A stretch of DNA of 50,080 nucleotides from contig WLPU01000014.1 of the NCBI GenBank assembly GCA_009698615.1, positions 1 to 50,080 of the forward strand. Reading direction: 5' to 3'. The DNA comes from Actinomycetota bacterium (lineage in GTDB: Bacteria; Actinomycetota; Actinomycetes; Nanopelagicales; Nanopelagicaceae). The notes under the pieces are model-generated. The model had not been told where the DNA came from, searched no databases, and was given only the letters and a program-made list of their open reading frames with translations. A program made the translations under genes and the position numbers. This document shows positions 35,752 to 44,556 of the stretch, piece by piece (within the stretch, counting starts at the first letter, position 1; each line of letters begins with the position of its first letter).

Positions 35752-36684
35752 TTAAAAGTGAGTAAAGCCCCGCGGTTGTTTTTGTAAGCCTTTAATTTCA
35801 CTACCATCTCCTTGGTCAACGATGCCAATCTCAATTCCGGGCAGACCTATCCCTGTGGCAAGAAAAACATGATCTTCTCCGCCTGTGGCTACCCAATCCC
35901 ACACATAAGCGCCGACTTCATTGGCAAGAAGAGATAGATCTAAAAATTCTGGTTGCGAAGCAATTTGGGCTCCATCAATTTCGAACCTGCAGCCCGAAGC
36001 CTTAGCCATCTGTTCGGCTTGAACTACTAAACCATCACTGACATCACACATAGAGTGCGCGCCACTCAATGCCACCGCATCGCTATATCGAACTTGTGGA
36101 GCTCTAAATTGAGCAAGTGCTCGTTGGGCGTGAGCGCTCGATGAGAGGGTGCTTACATTGATCTCGTTGCTGAGCAAATACAAGCCAGCGCTTGACCAAC
36201 CAGGCAGTGCTGATAAATAAATATGGTCGCCCATCTTTGCTCCCGAGCGCACAATGGGCACGTCCACTTCCCCAACAGCAGTCATAGAAATCACTACACA
36301 GGGGCCTCGAGCCATATCTCCGCCAATAATAGAAACGCCGCAGCTTTGTGCTTCATCGCGCATACCTTCTGCTAATTCTCGGATCCACGACATGCTTTCA
36401 TGGCCGGTCAGAGCCACCGCTGCAACAAGGTGATGGGGCCGAGCACCCATTGCGAAAATATCGGCAAGATTTGCCGCCGTGATTTTGCGTCCGATGTCAT
36501 AAGCGTTTGACCAGTCACGTCGAAAATGAACACCTTCAACTGCCATATCCGTTGTGATCACCTGTTTGTGAGGAGATGGTGCAACAACGGCAGCGTCATC
36601 CCCAATGCCCTCAATGATTCGTGCATCAGAGGTGGCAAAAATGCTCGCTAGTTCGGCGATGACCTGCGCTTCTGTGAACTCCAC
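35752..36684 (-). CDS. thiL: thiamine-monophosphate kinase
   Basis: 310 residues of the AIR-synthase/ThiL fold. EGIGDDAAVV and TTDMAVEGVHF carry the metal and phosphate ligands, and SIIGGDMARG and MCDVSDGL follow in the expected order. It makes thiamine diphosphate from thiamine monophosphate with ATP. The GTG start at 36684 has TAGGCT ending 6 bases upstream, so a leaderless transcript is likely, although GGTGGG could also act as a ribosome site. An AT-rich inverted repeat (35746-35760) separates it from rpmB. Confidence 0.94.
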   Translation of the reverse strand: MEFTEAQVIAELASIFATSDARIIEGIGDDAAVVAPSPHKQVITTDMAVEGVHFRRDWSNAYDIGRKITAANLADIFAMGARPHHLVAAVALTGHESMSWIRELAEGMRDEAQSCGVSIIGGDMARGPCVVISMTAVGEVDVPIVRSGAKMGDHIYLSALPGWSSAGLYLLSNEINVSTLSSSAHAQRALAQFRAPQVRYSDAVALSGAHSMCDVSDGLVVQAEQMAKASGCRFEIDGAQIASQPEFLDLSLLANEVGAYVWDWVATGGEDHVFLATGIGLPGIEIGIVDQGDGSEIKGLQKQPRGFTHF

Positions 36685-36690
36685 CCCACC

Positions 36691-36696
36691 AGCCTA
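36691..36696 (-). promoter_or_regulatory. -10 element of leaderless thiL promoter
   Basis: TAGGCT on the minus strand, 6 bases before the GTG at 36684. Confidence 0.45.
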
Positions 36697-36774
36697 CGCG
36701 GATTGCGAAAAATGCCACTGCCGCATTGATTGAAAATGCGATACGGTCGTCCTACATCAACGAAGGGAAGCGAC

Positions 36775-37011
36775 ATGTCAGTTCAGGCCTACATCTTGAT
36801 TCAAACCGAAGTCGGTAAGGCATCGAGCGTTGCCAAGGCTGTATCTGCGATCGCTGGCGTGACCTTGGCTGAAGGTGTTACTGGTCCTTACGATGTAATT
36901 ATGCGCGCTGAAGCGCCAAGCATGGAGGATTTCGGCCGAGTAATTCTGTCAAAAGTACAAGCAGTTGCTGGCATTACACGCACTCTGACTTGCCCTGTTA
37001 CAACCTACTAA
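36775..37011 (+). CDS. stand-alone Lrp/AsnC ligand-binding-domain protein
   Basis: A 78-residue protein consisting only of the Lrp/AsnC effector (RAM, ACT-like) domain: AYILIQTEVGKASSVAKAV, GPYDVIMRAEA. No DNA-binding helix-turn-helix is present. The ATG at 36775 follows a GAAGGG ribosome site and fits the domain start. Such proteins are found beside thiL in many Actinobacteria; they may bind amino acids or modulate full-length Lrp proteins, but their function is not settled. It ends 4 bases inside the convergent ddl gene. Confidence 0.85.
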   Translation: MSVQAYILIQTEVGKASSVAKAVSAIAGVTLAEGVTGPYDVIMRAEAPSMEDFGRVILSKVQAVAGITRTLTCPVTTY

Positions 37012-38066
37012 TTCTTGCGCGAAAGCGCGCTTTTCATTAACTCATCAATAATTTGAGAATAAGTTATGTCACTCTGCGCCATCAATCGAGGAAACATTGA
37101 TGAGGGCGTAAACCCTGGCATGGTGTTGAGTTCATTGATGACGATGCTGCCATCTGGGCAGTAGAAGAAATCAACTCGAGCAAGACCCGAGCACCCCAGT
37201 GATTTAAAGGCAAGGGCTGCCTGGCGCGAAATTTCTGTGCGGGCGTCGTTAGCGATATCTGCAGGAATAATTGCAGTTGTAGCGCCATCTAAATACTTGG
37301 CTTCAAAATCATAAAACTCGAATTTGCTGTCAATCACAACTTCACCTGGCTGGGATGTAATGATCTTGCCATCTACTTCCAAAACGGCGCACTCAATTTC
37401 TCGACCGACTACTGCTTCTTCGACCATAACTTTTGTGTCAAAGCTAAATCCCTCTTCAATAGCAGCAGCAAGTTCGGCTGACTTCTTTACCTTCGTGGTT
37501 CCACGACTAGATCCACCCCGTGCGGGTTTAACAAAAACGGGAAAGGATAGGCCCGAGGCAAGAGTTTCGCATGCGCTGCGATTTCTCATCCATTGATCTC
37601 TAGATATGACAATGCCTTCGGCAACTTTCATTCCTGCTGCTGCAAAGATTGGTTTTGCGAAAGATTTATCCATGGCAACTGCAGAGGCAAGTACGCCGCT
37701 ACCAACGTAGGCAATATTTGCTATCTCGCAAAAGCCTTGGACGGTGCCATCTTCACCAAAAGGGCCGTGCAACATTGGAAAGATTAAATCCAACGCAAAT
37801 GCTTTCCCATTGATAGAAAATCCATGAATATCTGTATTGATCTCGGGTGCATCTTCAGGAACGTTTGGCAATACTCCAGCCACGATTGAATAATTGAAAT
37901 CCTTCGGCATCAAGACCCAACGTCCGGCGGTGCGGGTTATTCCAATTACTACTGGCTCATAGCGGTCGCGATCGATGGCCGAGAGGATGCCGCCTGCGGA
38001 AATACATGAGATTTCGTGCTCGCTGCTTCGGCCCCCGCATAAAATTCCGACCACTATTTTATTCAC
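37008..38066 (-). CDS. ddl: D-alanine--D-alanine ligase
   Basis: 352 residues of the ATP-grasp Ddl family: GGRSSEHEISCISA at the N-terminus, HGPFGEDGTVQGF, the GGSSRGTTKVK loop, and the metal-binding INELNTMPGFTP near the C-terminus. It makes D-Ala-D-Ala for peptidoglycan stems. GTG start overlapping gpsA by 4 bases, so translation is coupled in plsC-gpsA-ddl. Full length. Confidence 0.96.
   Translation of the reverse strand: MNKIVVGILCGGRSSEHEISCISAGGILSAIDRDRYEPVVIGITRTAGRWVLMPKDFNYSIVAGVLPNVPEDAPEINTDIHGFSINGKAFALDLIFPMLHGPFGEDGTVQGFCEIANIAYVGSGVLASAVAMDKSFAKPIFAAAGMKVAEGIVISRDQWMRNRSACETLASGLSFPVFVKPARGGSSRGTTKVKKSAELAAAIEEGFSFDTKVMVEEAVVGREIECAVLEVDGKIITSQPGEVVIDSKFEFYDFEAKYLDGATTAIIPADIANDARTEISRQAALAFKSLGCSGLARVDFFYCPDGSIVINELNTMPGFTPSSMFPRLMAQSDITYSQIIDELMKSALSRKN
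37017..37034 (+). terminator. intrinsic terminator for the Lrp-domain gene
   Basis: A GCGCG/CGCGC stem (37017-37021 with 37026-37030) followed by TTTT, six bases after the stop codon. It lies inside the 3' coding end of ddl on the other strand. Confidence 0.5.
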
Positions 38067-39070
38067 TTGATGAAGTCCTCAGATTGCGTGCGAATTTCCA
38101 TCAATCGATTGAGAGCAGCAATCGGTGTGATTGCACCGCTGACTACATCGGCAACGGCTTCGATAACTGGGACTTCTACTCCAACACGGTGCGCTAACTC
38201 CACGACAGCTCCTGCTGATTCCACGCCTTCAACGGTCCTTGGAACATGTGAGCGTGCATATTCCATCGAGCCACCGCGTCCCAGTGCTTCGCCAAAGGTG
38301 CGGTTTCGAGAAAGAGGTGACGAGCAACTAGCTACAAGGTCGCCCATGCCAGCCAAACCGGCAACGCTCAAAGGATTTGCACCGTGGGCAGCGGCCAAGC
38401 GAGCAACTTCATTAAGGCCGCGGGTAATTAACATGGACTGAGTATTTTCTCCCAAGTCCATTCCCACCGCGATGCCAACCCCTAGCGCAATGACGCTCTT
38501 GACCGCACCTGCCATCTCGCAGCCTAAAACATCGGTGGAGGTATATACGCGATAGTAGGTCGTCGAGAAAATTTCTTGAATTTTAAGAGCGAGTGCTTCG
38601 TTGGGTGCCGCAGCAACTGCTGCTGCAGGTTGTCGTAGTGCAAGTTCATTGGCCAAATTCGGTCCAGTAATAATGGCTACTTGAGATGAATCAACATGGA
38701 GTACATCTGTAATTACTTCGGACATTCGAAGAAGTGTGGAAACTTCAATGCCTTTGACCGTACTCACCAATACTGAGCTTGAGCCAATCTTTTCTTTCCA
38801 CTCAATGAGTCTCCCTCGTAATCCTTGGGCTGGAATGGCAACAATCAACGTTGAAGAATGCTCTAGTGCCTGATCGATGTCGGTTGTTGCGCCTATCTGT
38901 TCTGGTAAAGAAATATCACCCAAGTAGGCGTGATTGGTATGGCGAACATTAATTTCATTGACGACATCAGCATTTCGCCCCCACACGAGAACTTCATTTC
39001 CAGCGTCGGCAAGGACTTGAGCCAATGTGGTGCCCCATGCACCAGCGCCCAATACCGAGATGGTTGTCAT
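38063..39070 (-). CDS. gpsA: glycerol-3-phosphate dehydrogenase [NAD(P)+]
   Basis: 335 residues with the N-terminal dinucleotide motif GAGAWGTTLAQ, the substrate-site segment CEMAGAVKSVIALG (catalytic Lys), and LAGMGDLVASCSSPLSRN. It reduces dihydroxyacetone phosphate to sn-glycerol-3-phosphate for phospholipid synthesis. It overlaps plsC and ddl by 4 bases each. Confidence 0.96.
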   Translation of the reverse strand: MTTISVLGAGAWGTTLAQVLADAGNEVLVWGRNADVVNEINVRHTNHAYLGDISLPEQIGATTDIDQALEHSSTLIVAIPAQGLRGRLIEWKEKIGSSSVLVSTVKGIEVSTLLRMSEVITDVLHVDSSQVAIITGPNLANELALRQPAAAVAAAPNEALALKIQEIFSTTYYRVYTSTDVLGCEMAGAVKSVIALGVGIAVGMDLGENTQSMLITRGLNEVARLAAAHGANPLSVAGLAGMGDLVASCSSPLSRNRTFGEALGRGGSMEYARSHVPRTVEGVESAGAVVELAHRVGVEVPVIEAVADVVSGAITPIAALNRLMEIRTQSEDFIK

Positions 39071-39855
39071 TGCTTCTTGTCCTTATTGGGCTGAAACTTT
39101 CCAGTCCTGGGTAGGTCGGATGTGTGTGGATCAAATGGTAGTAGCGGAGCCTTCTCGCCTCTAATCTCCTCAAGCATCTGCCTCAAGGTACGCATGATTT
39201 CTGCTGTCGCCTCAATAAGTGCCTGCGGATTATCTTCTTGGCCAACCCACTTCGACAAATTCACTGGAGTACCTGCTACATATGTCATTGGCACGCGTGG
39301 CCACAGGTGAGGCTTCTTTCCATAGCGTGGCAAAATTTTATGAGGCCCCCATGCTGCAACTGGAATCACTGGGACGCCAGTCATCAGCGCTAAACGCGCA
39401 ATGCCAGTCTTGGCCACCATTGGCCACAGGTGCTCATCACGAGTGAGCGTTCCTTCTGGATAAATTCCGACGCAATGTCCGGCCTTTAAAGCCGCAGCTG
39501 CATGATCTAAAGCTTTGCTTGCATCTTTACTTTCGCGATCAACTGGAATCTGTCCCGCGGCTTTGACGATCCGCCCAATAATCGGTGTGTCAAAAACAGA
39601 TTGCTTACCTATGAAACGTGGCGCCCTTCCGTTCTTGTAAAGAAAGTGGGCAAAGAAAAGAACGTCTGAATACGAAACGTGATTGCTGGCAATAATCACG
39701 GCGCCATGTTTAGGGATATTTTCACCGCCGCGCCATTGGCGTTTGGCCACTGCATTGAGAATTGGAATGACAATTACGGCACAGAATTTAAAAGCCGAAT
39801 TAGTTCCTAAAGGCTTTCCGGTCGGTGGCGCATAAATAATTGAATCTGTGCTCAC
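39067..39855 (-). CDS. plsC: 1-acyl-sn-glycerol-3-phosphate acyltransferase
   Basis: 262 residues of the LPLAT family. NHVSYSD is the catalytic H(X)4D box, IGKQSVFD and FPEGTL-like YPEGTLTR are the acceptor-binding motifs, and a hydrophobic N-terminal segment suggests membrane association. It makes phosphatidic acid and pairs logically with the following gpsA. The GTG start has TACTCT 7 bases upstream and no good ribosome site. Confidence 0.92.
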   Translation of the reverse strand: MSTDSIIYAPPTGKPLGTNSAFKFCAVIVIPILNAVAKRQWRGGENIPKHGAVIIASNHVSYSDVLFFAHFLYKNGRAPRFIGKQSVFDTPIIGRIVKAAGQIPVDRESKDASKALDHAAAALKAGHCVGIYPEGTLTRDEHLWPMVAKTGIARLALMTGVPVIPVAAWGPHKILPRYGKKPHLWPRVPMTYVAGTPVNLSKWVGQEDNPQALIEATAEIMRTLRQMLEEIRGEKAPLLPFDPHTSDLPRTGKFQPNKDKKQ

Positions 39856-39862
39856 GATGGTA

Positions 39863-39868
39863 AGAGTA
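39863..39868 (-). promoter_or_regulatory. -10 element of leaderless plsC promoter
   Basis: TACTCT on the minus strand, 7 bases before the GTG at 39855. It would drive plsC-gpsA-ddl. Confidence 0.45.
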
Positions 39869-39891
39869 CCCGTGCCTTCAATACAGAAAGC

Positions 39892-39931
39892 AAAACGGGG
39901 CTAAGCGTAAAAATACGCCTAACCCCGTTTT
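39892..39931. terminator. intrinsic terminator after the HU gene
   Basis: AAAACGGGG pairs with CCCCGTTTT, with an inner GCGTA/TACGC stem and an AAAA loop; two internal mismatches. It follows the HU stop by 13 bases and has U-runs on either strand. Confidence 0.8.
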
Positions 39932-39944
39932 CTAAACCTAGAAA

Positions 39945-40406
39945 CTACTTACGCTTCTTTGCTGCCTTCTTTGCTTTCTTTGGTGCTGACTTCTTTGCCT
40001 TCTTAGGAGCAGCTTTCTTAGCTGGCTTCTTGGTGGCTTTCTTCTTGGCAGCCTTCTTAGGAGCAGCCTTCTTAGCTACTGGCTTTGCTACAACCTTAGG
40101 AGCTGGCTTTGGTGCTGGCTCAAGCTTGCGAGTGCCATTGATAACTTCCTTGAGTCCCTTTGCAGGAAGGAAGCGTGGCTTCTTGCTTGCCTTGATCTGA
40201 ATCGTTTCGCCAGTAAATGGGTTACGACCCTTACGAGCCTTGCGATCTACTTTCTTAAACTTGCCGAAATCATTGATCATGACATCTTCGCCTTTTGCCA
40301 TATTGCGAACGATTGTGTCAAAAATGATATCTACGGCGTGTGTTGCATCCTTCTTGCTGTCGTTGAAGTGCGGGGCCAACGAGGCAATGAATTGGGCCTT
40401 ATTCAT
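39945..40406 (-). CDS. hup: HU-family DNA-binding protein with Lys/Ala-rich tail
   Basis: About 153 residues. Residues 1-90 are the HU fold, with NDFGKFKKVDRKARKGRNPFTGE-like DNA-arm sequence. The C-terminal 60 residues are a histone-H1-like tail of KKA/PAKK-type repeats, typical of actinobacterial HupB. It compacts and bends DNA. The ATG at 40406 is chosen: AAGGGG lies 7 bases before it, and the longer frame adds a non-conserved extension. A 14-bp palindrome is in its leader. Confidence 0.95.
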   Translation of the reverse strand: MNKAQFIASLAPHFNDSKKDATHAVDIIFDTIVRNMAKGEDVMINDFGKFKKVDRKARKGRNPFTGETIQIKASKKPRFLPAKGLKEVINGTRKLEPAPKPAPKVVAKPVAKKAAPKKAAKKKATKKPAKKAAPKKAKKSAPKKAKKAAKKRK

Positions 40407-40420
40407 CAAATTCCCCTTAT

Positions 40421-40434
40421 TTTTACGCGTAAAA
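40421..40434. repeat. 14-bp palindrome in the HU leader
   Basis: TTTTACGCGTAAAA, a perfect palindrome 15-28 bases before the HU start and just upstream of its ribosome site. It could be an operator or an RNA hairpin. Confidence 0.45.
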
Positions 40435-40576
40435 GTTAAGCATTTGCCTAACGTGTAAAGAAATTTACGCAACTCATGTACGCGAGTCCACTATCACCCC
40501 TGCGTGTCGCCTTTATTTATTTTTTGTTAGATCACGCGACCATCGGCAAAAAGCCTTATTTATCAGCCAAAATCTC

Positions 40577-41179
40577 TCAATGAGAAGTCGAGGGTTGTGT
40601 CAACGGTTTGAAGAGCGGACGTGATTTCTCAAATTGATCAATGGAATCAATGGATTTGAGCGTCAAACCAATGTCATCAAGGCCTTCCATCAATCGCCAA
40701 CGCGTGTAGTCATCGATATCGAAGGCAACTGAGACCTTGTTATAGGCCACTTTTCGAGCATCTAGGTCGACGGTAATGGCCAGCTCTGGATTTGCATCAA
40801 TGGCATCCCAAAGCGCTTCAACATCACTTTGTGGCATCACTGCAGTGAGCAAGCCGCCCTTGGCGCTGTTTCCGCGGAAGATATCTGCAAAGCGGCTCGA
40901 GATCACAACCTTGAAGCCATAGTTTTGCAGCGCCCATACGGCGTGCTCGCGAGAGGAGCCAGTTCCAAAATCAACGCCCGCTACAAGAATTGTTCCGTGT
41001 TTAAAAGGTTCCTTATTGAGGATGAACTCTGGGTCGTTTCGCCATGCTGAAAAAAGGCCATCTTCAAATCCAGATCGAGTCACTCGCTTGAGATAGACAG
41101 CGGGAATGATTTGGTCTGTATCGACATTGCTTCGACGAAGCGGAACTCCAGTACCGACGTGAGTAACGAATTTATCCAT
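40577..41179 (-). CDS. leuD: 3-isopropylmalate dehydratase small subunit
   Basis: About 200 residues of the LeuD swivel domain: [12 protein letters not shown] at the N-terminus and [22 protein letters not shown] substrate-binding loops. With LeuC it isomerises 2- to 3-isopropylmalate in leucine synthesis. The ATG at 41179 (rather than the adjoining GTG at 41182) fits the GGGAG spacing. It follows leuC by 11 bases. Confidence 0.96.
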   Translation of the reverse strand: MDKFVTHVGTGVPLRRSNVDTDQIIPAVYLKRVTRSGFEDGLFSAWRNDPEFILNKEPFKHGTILVAGVDFGTGSSREHAVWALQNYGFKVVISSRFADIFRGNSAKGGLLTAVMPQSDVEALWDAIDANPELAITVDLDARKVAYNKVSVAFDIDDYTRWRLMEGLDDIGLTLKSIDSIDQFEKSRPLFKPLTQPSTSH

Positions 41180-41190
41180 CACGTGCTCCC

Positions 41191-42582
41191 TTACAAATCC
41201 GCTGGAGATGACAAGGTGCCGCGCAGAGCTGTTGCTGCTGCTACTAACGGACTTACTAAGTGTGTGCGACCACCTTTTCCTTGACGGCCTTCAAAATTAC
41301 GATTACTTGTCGATGCAGAGCGCTCCCCCACTGCCAATTGATCTGGGTTCATGCCAAGACACATAGAGCAACCAGCATTTCGCCATTCAGCCCCTGCTGC
41401 TACAAATATTTTATCGAGACCTTCTGCCTCGGCTTGAAGGCGGACGCGGGCAGAACCTGGCACTACTAACATGCGAAGAGATGATGCAATTTTCTTGCCG
41501 TCTAAAATGGTTGCTGCGGAACGTAGATCTTCAATGCGGCCGTTAGTGCACGAGCCCAAAAAGACAGTATCAATTGCTATCTTTTTCAATGGCATTCCAG
41601 CGGTGAGATCCATGTAGACCAACGCACGTTCGGCTGCACCACGTTCTTCTGGGTCGGAAATTGCAGCAGGGTCTGGGACGTTGCCATTGAGTGGCGCGCC
41701 CTGTCCCGGGTTAGTACCCCAAGTTACAAAGGGGGCTAATTCATCAGCATTTATTGCGATTTCTGCATCAAATTTCGCATCAGCATCACTAGACAAAGTG
41801 CTCCAGTAGGCCATCGCCTCATCCCATTGCGCTGGGGCGTGGGTTTTGCCCTTGATGTAAGCAAAAGTTTTTTCATCTGGCGCAATCAATCCTGCCCGAG
41901 CGCCAGCTTCGATCGACATATTACAAACGGTCATACGACCTTCCATCGAAAGTGCGCGAATGGCGCTTCCTCGATATTCCAAAACATATCCCTGACCGCC
42001 ACCTGTGCCAATTTTCGCGATGATTGCCAGAATAATGTCCTTGCTCGTAACACCTGGCTTGAGCGTGCCTTCAACGTTGATTGCCATAGTTTTAGGCCGC
42101 ACAAGTGGCAGGGTCTGTGTTGCAAGAACATGTTCAACTTCGCTAGTTCCAATTCCAAATGCCAGCGCACCAAATGCGCCGTGGGTTGATGTATGCGAAT
42201 CTCCGCAGACAATCGTCATGCCTGGTTGAGTCAGACCTAATTGAGGTCCGACTACGTGGACGATGCCTTGATCGATGTCACCTAATGAGTGCAGCCGAAC
42301 ACCGAATTCTGCGCAATTATTACGAAGGGTATCCACTTGCAATTTTGAAACTGGATCAGCAATTGGCTTATCAATATTGAGAGTTGGAGTGTTGTGATCT
42401 TCTGTCGCGATCGTGAGATCTGTGCGGCGAACTTTGCGACCAGCAAGGCGTAAGCCATCAAATGCTTGCGCGCTGGTAACTTCATGGATGAGGTGTAAAT
42501 CGATGTAGATCAGATCTGGTTCACCGGCAGCACTGTGCACTACATGCTGTTGCCAAATCTTCTCGGCTAAGGTCTTTCCCAT
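41191..42582 (-). CDS. leuC: 3-isopropylmalate dehydratase large subunit
   Basis: 463 residues of the aconitase superfamily. The [4Fe-4S] cluster ligands are seen in [13 protein letters not shown] and [32 protein letters not shown] is the substrate-binding signature. It works with LeuD. A ribosome site GGAG precedes the ATG. It is divergent from the IclR gene across 61 bases containing a palindrome, so it is likely controlled by that regulator, as NdgR/LtbR controls leuCD in other Actinobacteria. Confidence 0.97.
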   Translation of the reverse strand: MGKTLAEKIWQQHVVHSAAGEPDLIYIDLHLIHEVTSAQAFDGLRLAGRKVRRTDLTIATEDHNTPTLNIDKPIADPVSKLQVDTLRNNCAEFGVRLHSLGDIDQGIVHVVGPQLGLTQPGMTIVCGDSHTSTHGAFGALAFGIGTSEVEHVLATQTLPLVRPKTMAINVEGTLKPGVTSKDIILAIIAKIGTGGGQGYVLEYRGSAIRALSMEGRMTVCNMSIEAGARAGLIAPDEKTFAYIKGKTHAPAQWDEAMAYWSTLSSDADAKFDAEIAINADELAPFVTWGTNPGQGAPLNGNVPDPAAISDPEERGAAERALVYMDLTAGMPLKKIAIDTVFLGSCTNGRIEDLRSAATILDGKKIASSLRMLVVPGSARVRLQAEAEGLDKIFVAAGAEWRNAGCSMCLGMNPDQLAVGERSASTSNRNFEGRQGKGGRTHLVSPLVAAATALRGTLSSPADL

Positions 42583-42611
42583 CGCTTCACTCCTACTGCA
42601 CTCGACTTGAC

Positions 42612-42630
42612 CATCTCAACAGTTGAGATG
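42612..42630. promoter_or_regulatory. palindromic operator between leuC and IclR gene
   Basis: CATCTCAAC-A-GTTGAGATG, 9-bp arms around a single base. It fills most of the spacer between a TTGACC (42607-42612) and a TAGTAT (42632-42637) and lies 30 bases before leuC. Autoregulation and control of leuCD by the IclR protein is inferred. Confidence 0.65.
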
Positions 42631-42631
42631 C

Positions 42632-42637
42632 TAGTAT
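42632..42637 (+). promoter_or_regulatory. -10 element of leaderless IclR-gene promoter
   Basis: TAGTAT, 6 bases before the GTG at 42644. A possible -35 TTGACC lies 19 bases further upstream. Confidence 0.5.
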
Positions 42638-42643
42638 CGCATC

Positions 42644-43360
42644 GTGGATAAGAAGAATAGCGGAGTCGGCGTATTAGATAAAGCCGTAGCAATTCTTAAT
42701 ACTCTTGAATCAGGTCCACATTCTTTGGCCGAACTCGTAGCAGCCACAGGAATTGCGCGCCCCACAGCTCATCGCCTTGCTGTTGCCCTGGAATTTCATC
42801 GGCTGGTGGGACGTGATTTAAGTGGGCGCTTCATTTTAGGACTACGCCCTGCAGAACTTGCTGCTGCTGCTGGCGAAGATCGCCTGCTTGCGGCTGCAGC
42901 CCCAGCCCTTGCTGCCCTTCGAGATGCAACAGGTGAAAGCGCGCAGTTATACCGCCGCCAAGGCGATGTGCGAATATGTGTTGCTGTCGCCGAGCGCCTG
43001 TCTGGTCTTCGCGATTCAGTACCTGTCGGTGCTGCACTCACGATGCAAGCAGGCTCTGGTGCGCAAATTTTATTAGCCTGGGAAGACTCTGAGCGAATTC
43101 ATCGCGGTCTGACACAAGCACGATTTACTGCGGCGCAACTTGCTGCCGTTCGGCGTCGTGGGTGGGCGCAAAGTGTTGGAGAACGAGAAGCTGGTGTTGC
43201 CTCAGTTTCAGCGCCAGTGCGCGGACCAAATAATCGCGTCATCGCAGCTGTAGGAATTAGCGGACCAATGGAGCGACTTGGTCGCCAGCCCGGACGCTTA
43301 CACGCAGCCGCTGTTGTCGCAACTGCTGCTCGATTAAGCGACCATATTAAAAACGCTTAA
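42644..43360 (+). CDS. IclR-family transcriptional regulator (NdgR/LtbR-like)
   Basis: 238 residues: winged helix-turn-helix near residues 10-65 (LAELVAATGIARPTAHRL is the recognition region) and a C-terminal IclR effector domain. In Streptomyces and Corynebacterium the protein divergent from leuCD (NdgR, LtbR) controls leucine and related amino-acid genes; position and family agree here. The GTG start fits the -10 element 6 bases upstream. It overlaps the convergent FUSC gene by 4 bases. Confidence 0.9.
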   Translation: MDKKNSGVGVLDKAVAILNTLESGPHSLAELVAATGIARPTAHRLAVALEFHRLVGRDLSGRFILGLRPAELAAAAGEDRLLAAAAPALAALRDATGESAQLYRRQGDVRICVAVAERLSGLRDSVPVGAALTMQAGSGAQILLAWEDSERIHRGLTQARFTAAQLAAVRRRGWAQSVGEREAGVASVSAPVRGPNNRVIAAVGISGPMERLGRQPGRLHAAAVVATAARLSDHIKNA

Positions 43361-44556
43361 AAATACTTACGGAGCTTCTTCGGGATCACCTTCTTCATTC
43401 GCTTTCTCCACTTTCGCCCTTGTTCAAGCGGTGAAAGCCTCAAAACTTTCTGTCCATCAGGTTCATTAGGCACTGCAACCGAATGAAGTGCTGGCGAGGA
43501 CTGATCCAACGAGTCAGCAATTCGATCTAAATTTGTTACTAGCGACATGCTTCGCACCATCTGTTCTGGATCGCTCTTGCTCGAATGATCGATCAACAAG
43601 TCAACCAGTGCGGCCCCGGCTTGTCGCATATCGTCGGTGAGAGCAGGATCTGCTTGCACGTTTTCGTCTGCAAGTAGCTCACCGACATTGGCGCTGATGG
43701 CAAAACTTGCAGCCGAGAGTGCCTCAGCAATCTTTCTTTGCGTCGATTGAGCAATTCCACCATCCACGGCTGAATCAAAAAGTGTTCGTGCAATCGTTCG
43801 CACCTGCACCACCGTGTGCTCTACTGCTACTCCACGCGAATAAAGTTCTTCGGCTTCATCAAGTTCTGCAGTAGGAAACCACCGTGCAAAGGTTCTGGCT
43901 TCAATAGCTTGTGCCCTGACGCGGGGAATCTCCTCAACAAGCAGGCGCGCTTTCGCTAACCAATTGCCAGCCTCGTCTTGAGTAAAACCAGCGGCTACGC
44001 CTTCTGACATTGTGGCAAGTAATTTTGCTGACCTAAGTCCAAGGGATGCTATTTGGTCAATGGTGCGACCTGCAGGAGTTTTGGGGTGTGCCCAATAAGA
44101 AAATAGAATTGCAATAGCAGCACCGATGAGGGTAGAGACCATACGGTTTTGCGCATTATTTTCTGTAATTCCGGGACCAATAACAATGAGCGCTGTGACC
44201 GGAACGTTAATTGATGCTACTTCTCCCAGATGCAGGGCGCGAGCAGCAACAGAGCACAAGATCACGGTCACTGCGACAGTGATAAACCCAAATCCGAAAA
44301 CTGAAATGCTTACAAACGCTGTGCCGGCGCCAATTGCAGTTCCGAGAATCTGCCCAAAACCTTCTCGAGTGGACTTGTGCAAAGAAATACGCACCGTCAA
44401 GCTGGCCACTATCGCTGCTACAAGACCGCCGTTGGTGAAAAGTAAATCTCCAACTTGCCATGCGGTTGCTGCCGCGGCTGCCGTCACGAGAATTTGCTGC
44501 ACCCATGCACGTCGATCGGTAAAAAGACGAATAAATCTCTGGAACTGGTGTTTCAC
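43357..44556 (-). CDS. FUSC/ArAE-family membrane protein
   Basis: 399 residues. The N-terminal half has five or six hydrophobic segments (about residues 20-165), followed by a long helical cytoplasmic part and a basic C-terminus. This matches the aromatic-acid exporter / fusaric-acid-resistance (FUSC) family, but it is shorter than the E. coli type and half-sized, so a dimer is likely. It may export an organic acid. GTG start overlapping the amidohydrolase by 4 bases. Substrate unknown. Confidence 0.82.
   Translation of the reverse strand: MKHQFQRFIRLFTDRRAWVQQILVTAAAAATAWQVGDLLFTNGGLVAAIVASLTVRISLHKSTREGFGQILGTAIGAGTAFVSISVFGFGFITVAVTVILCSVAARALHLGEVASINVPVTALIVIGPGITENNAQNRMVSTLIGAAIAILFSYWAHPKTPAGRTIDQIASLGLRSAKLLATMSEGVAAGFTQDEAGNWLAKARLLVEEIPRVRAQAIEARTFARWFPTAELDEAEELYSRGVAVEHTVVQVRTIARTLFDSAVDGGIAQSTQRKIAEALSAASFAISANVGELLADENVQADPALTDDMRQAGAALVDLLIDHSSKSDPEQMVRSMSLVTNLDRIADSLDQSSPALHSVAVPNEPDGQKVLRLSPLEQGRKWRKRMKKVIPKKLRKYF

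Noticed and set aside
35746-35760. CACTTTT-T-AAAAGTG inverted repeat between rpmB and thiL as terminator
   Set aside because: The stem is AT-rich with almost no loop; too weak to call, though it could aid termination on both sides.
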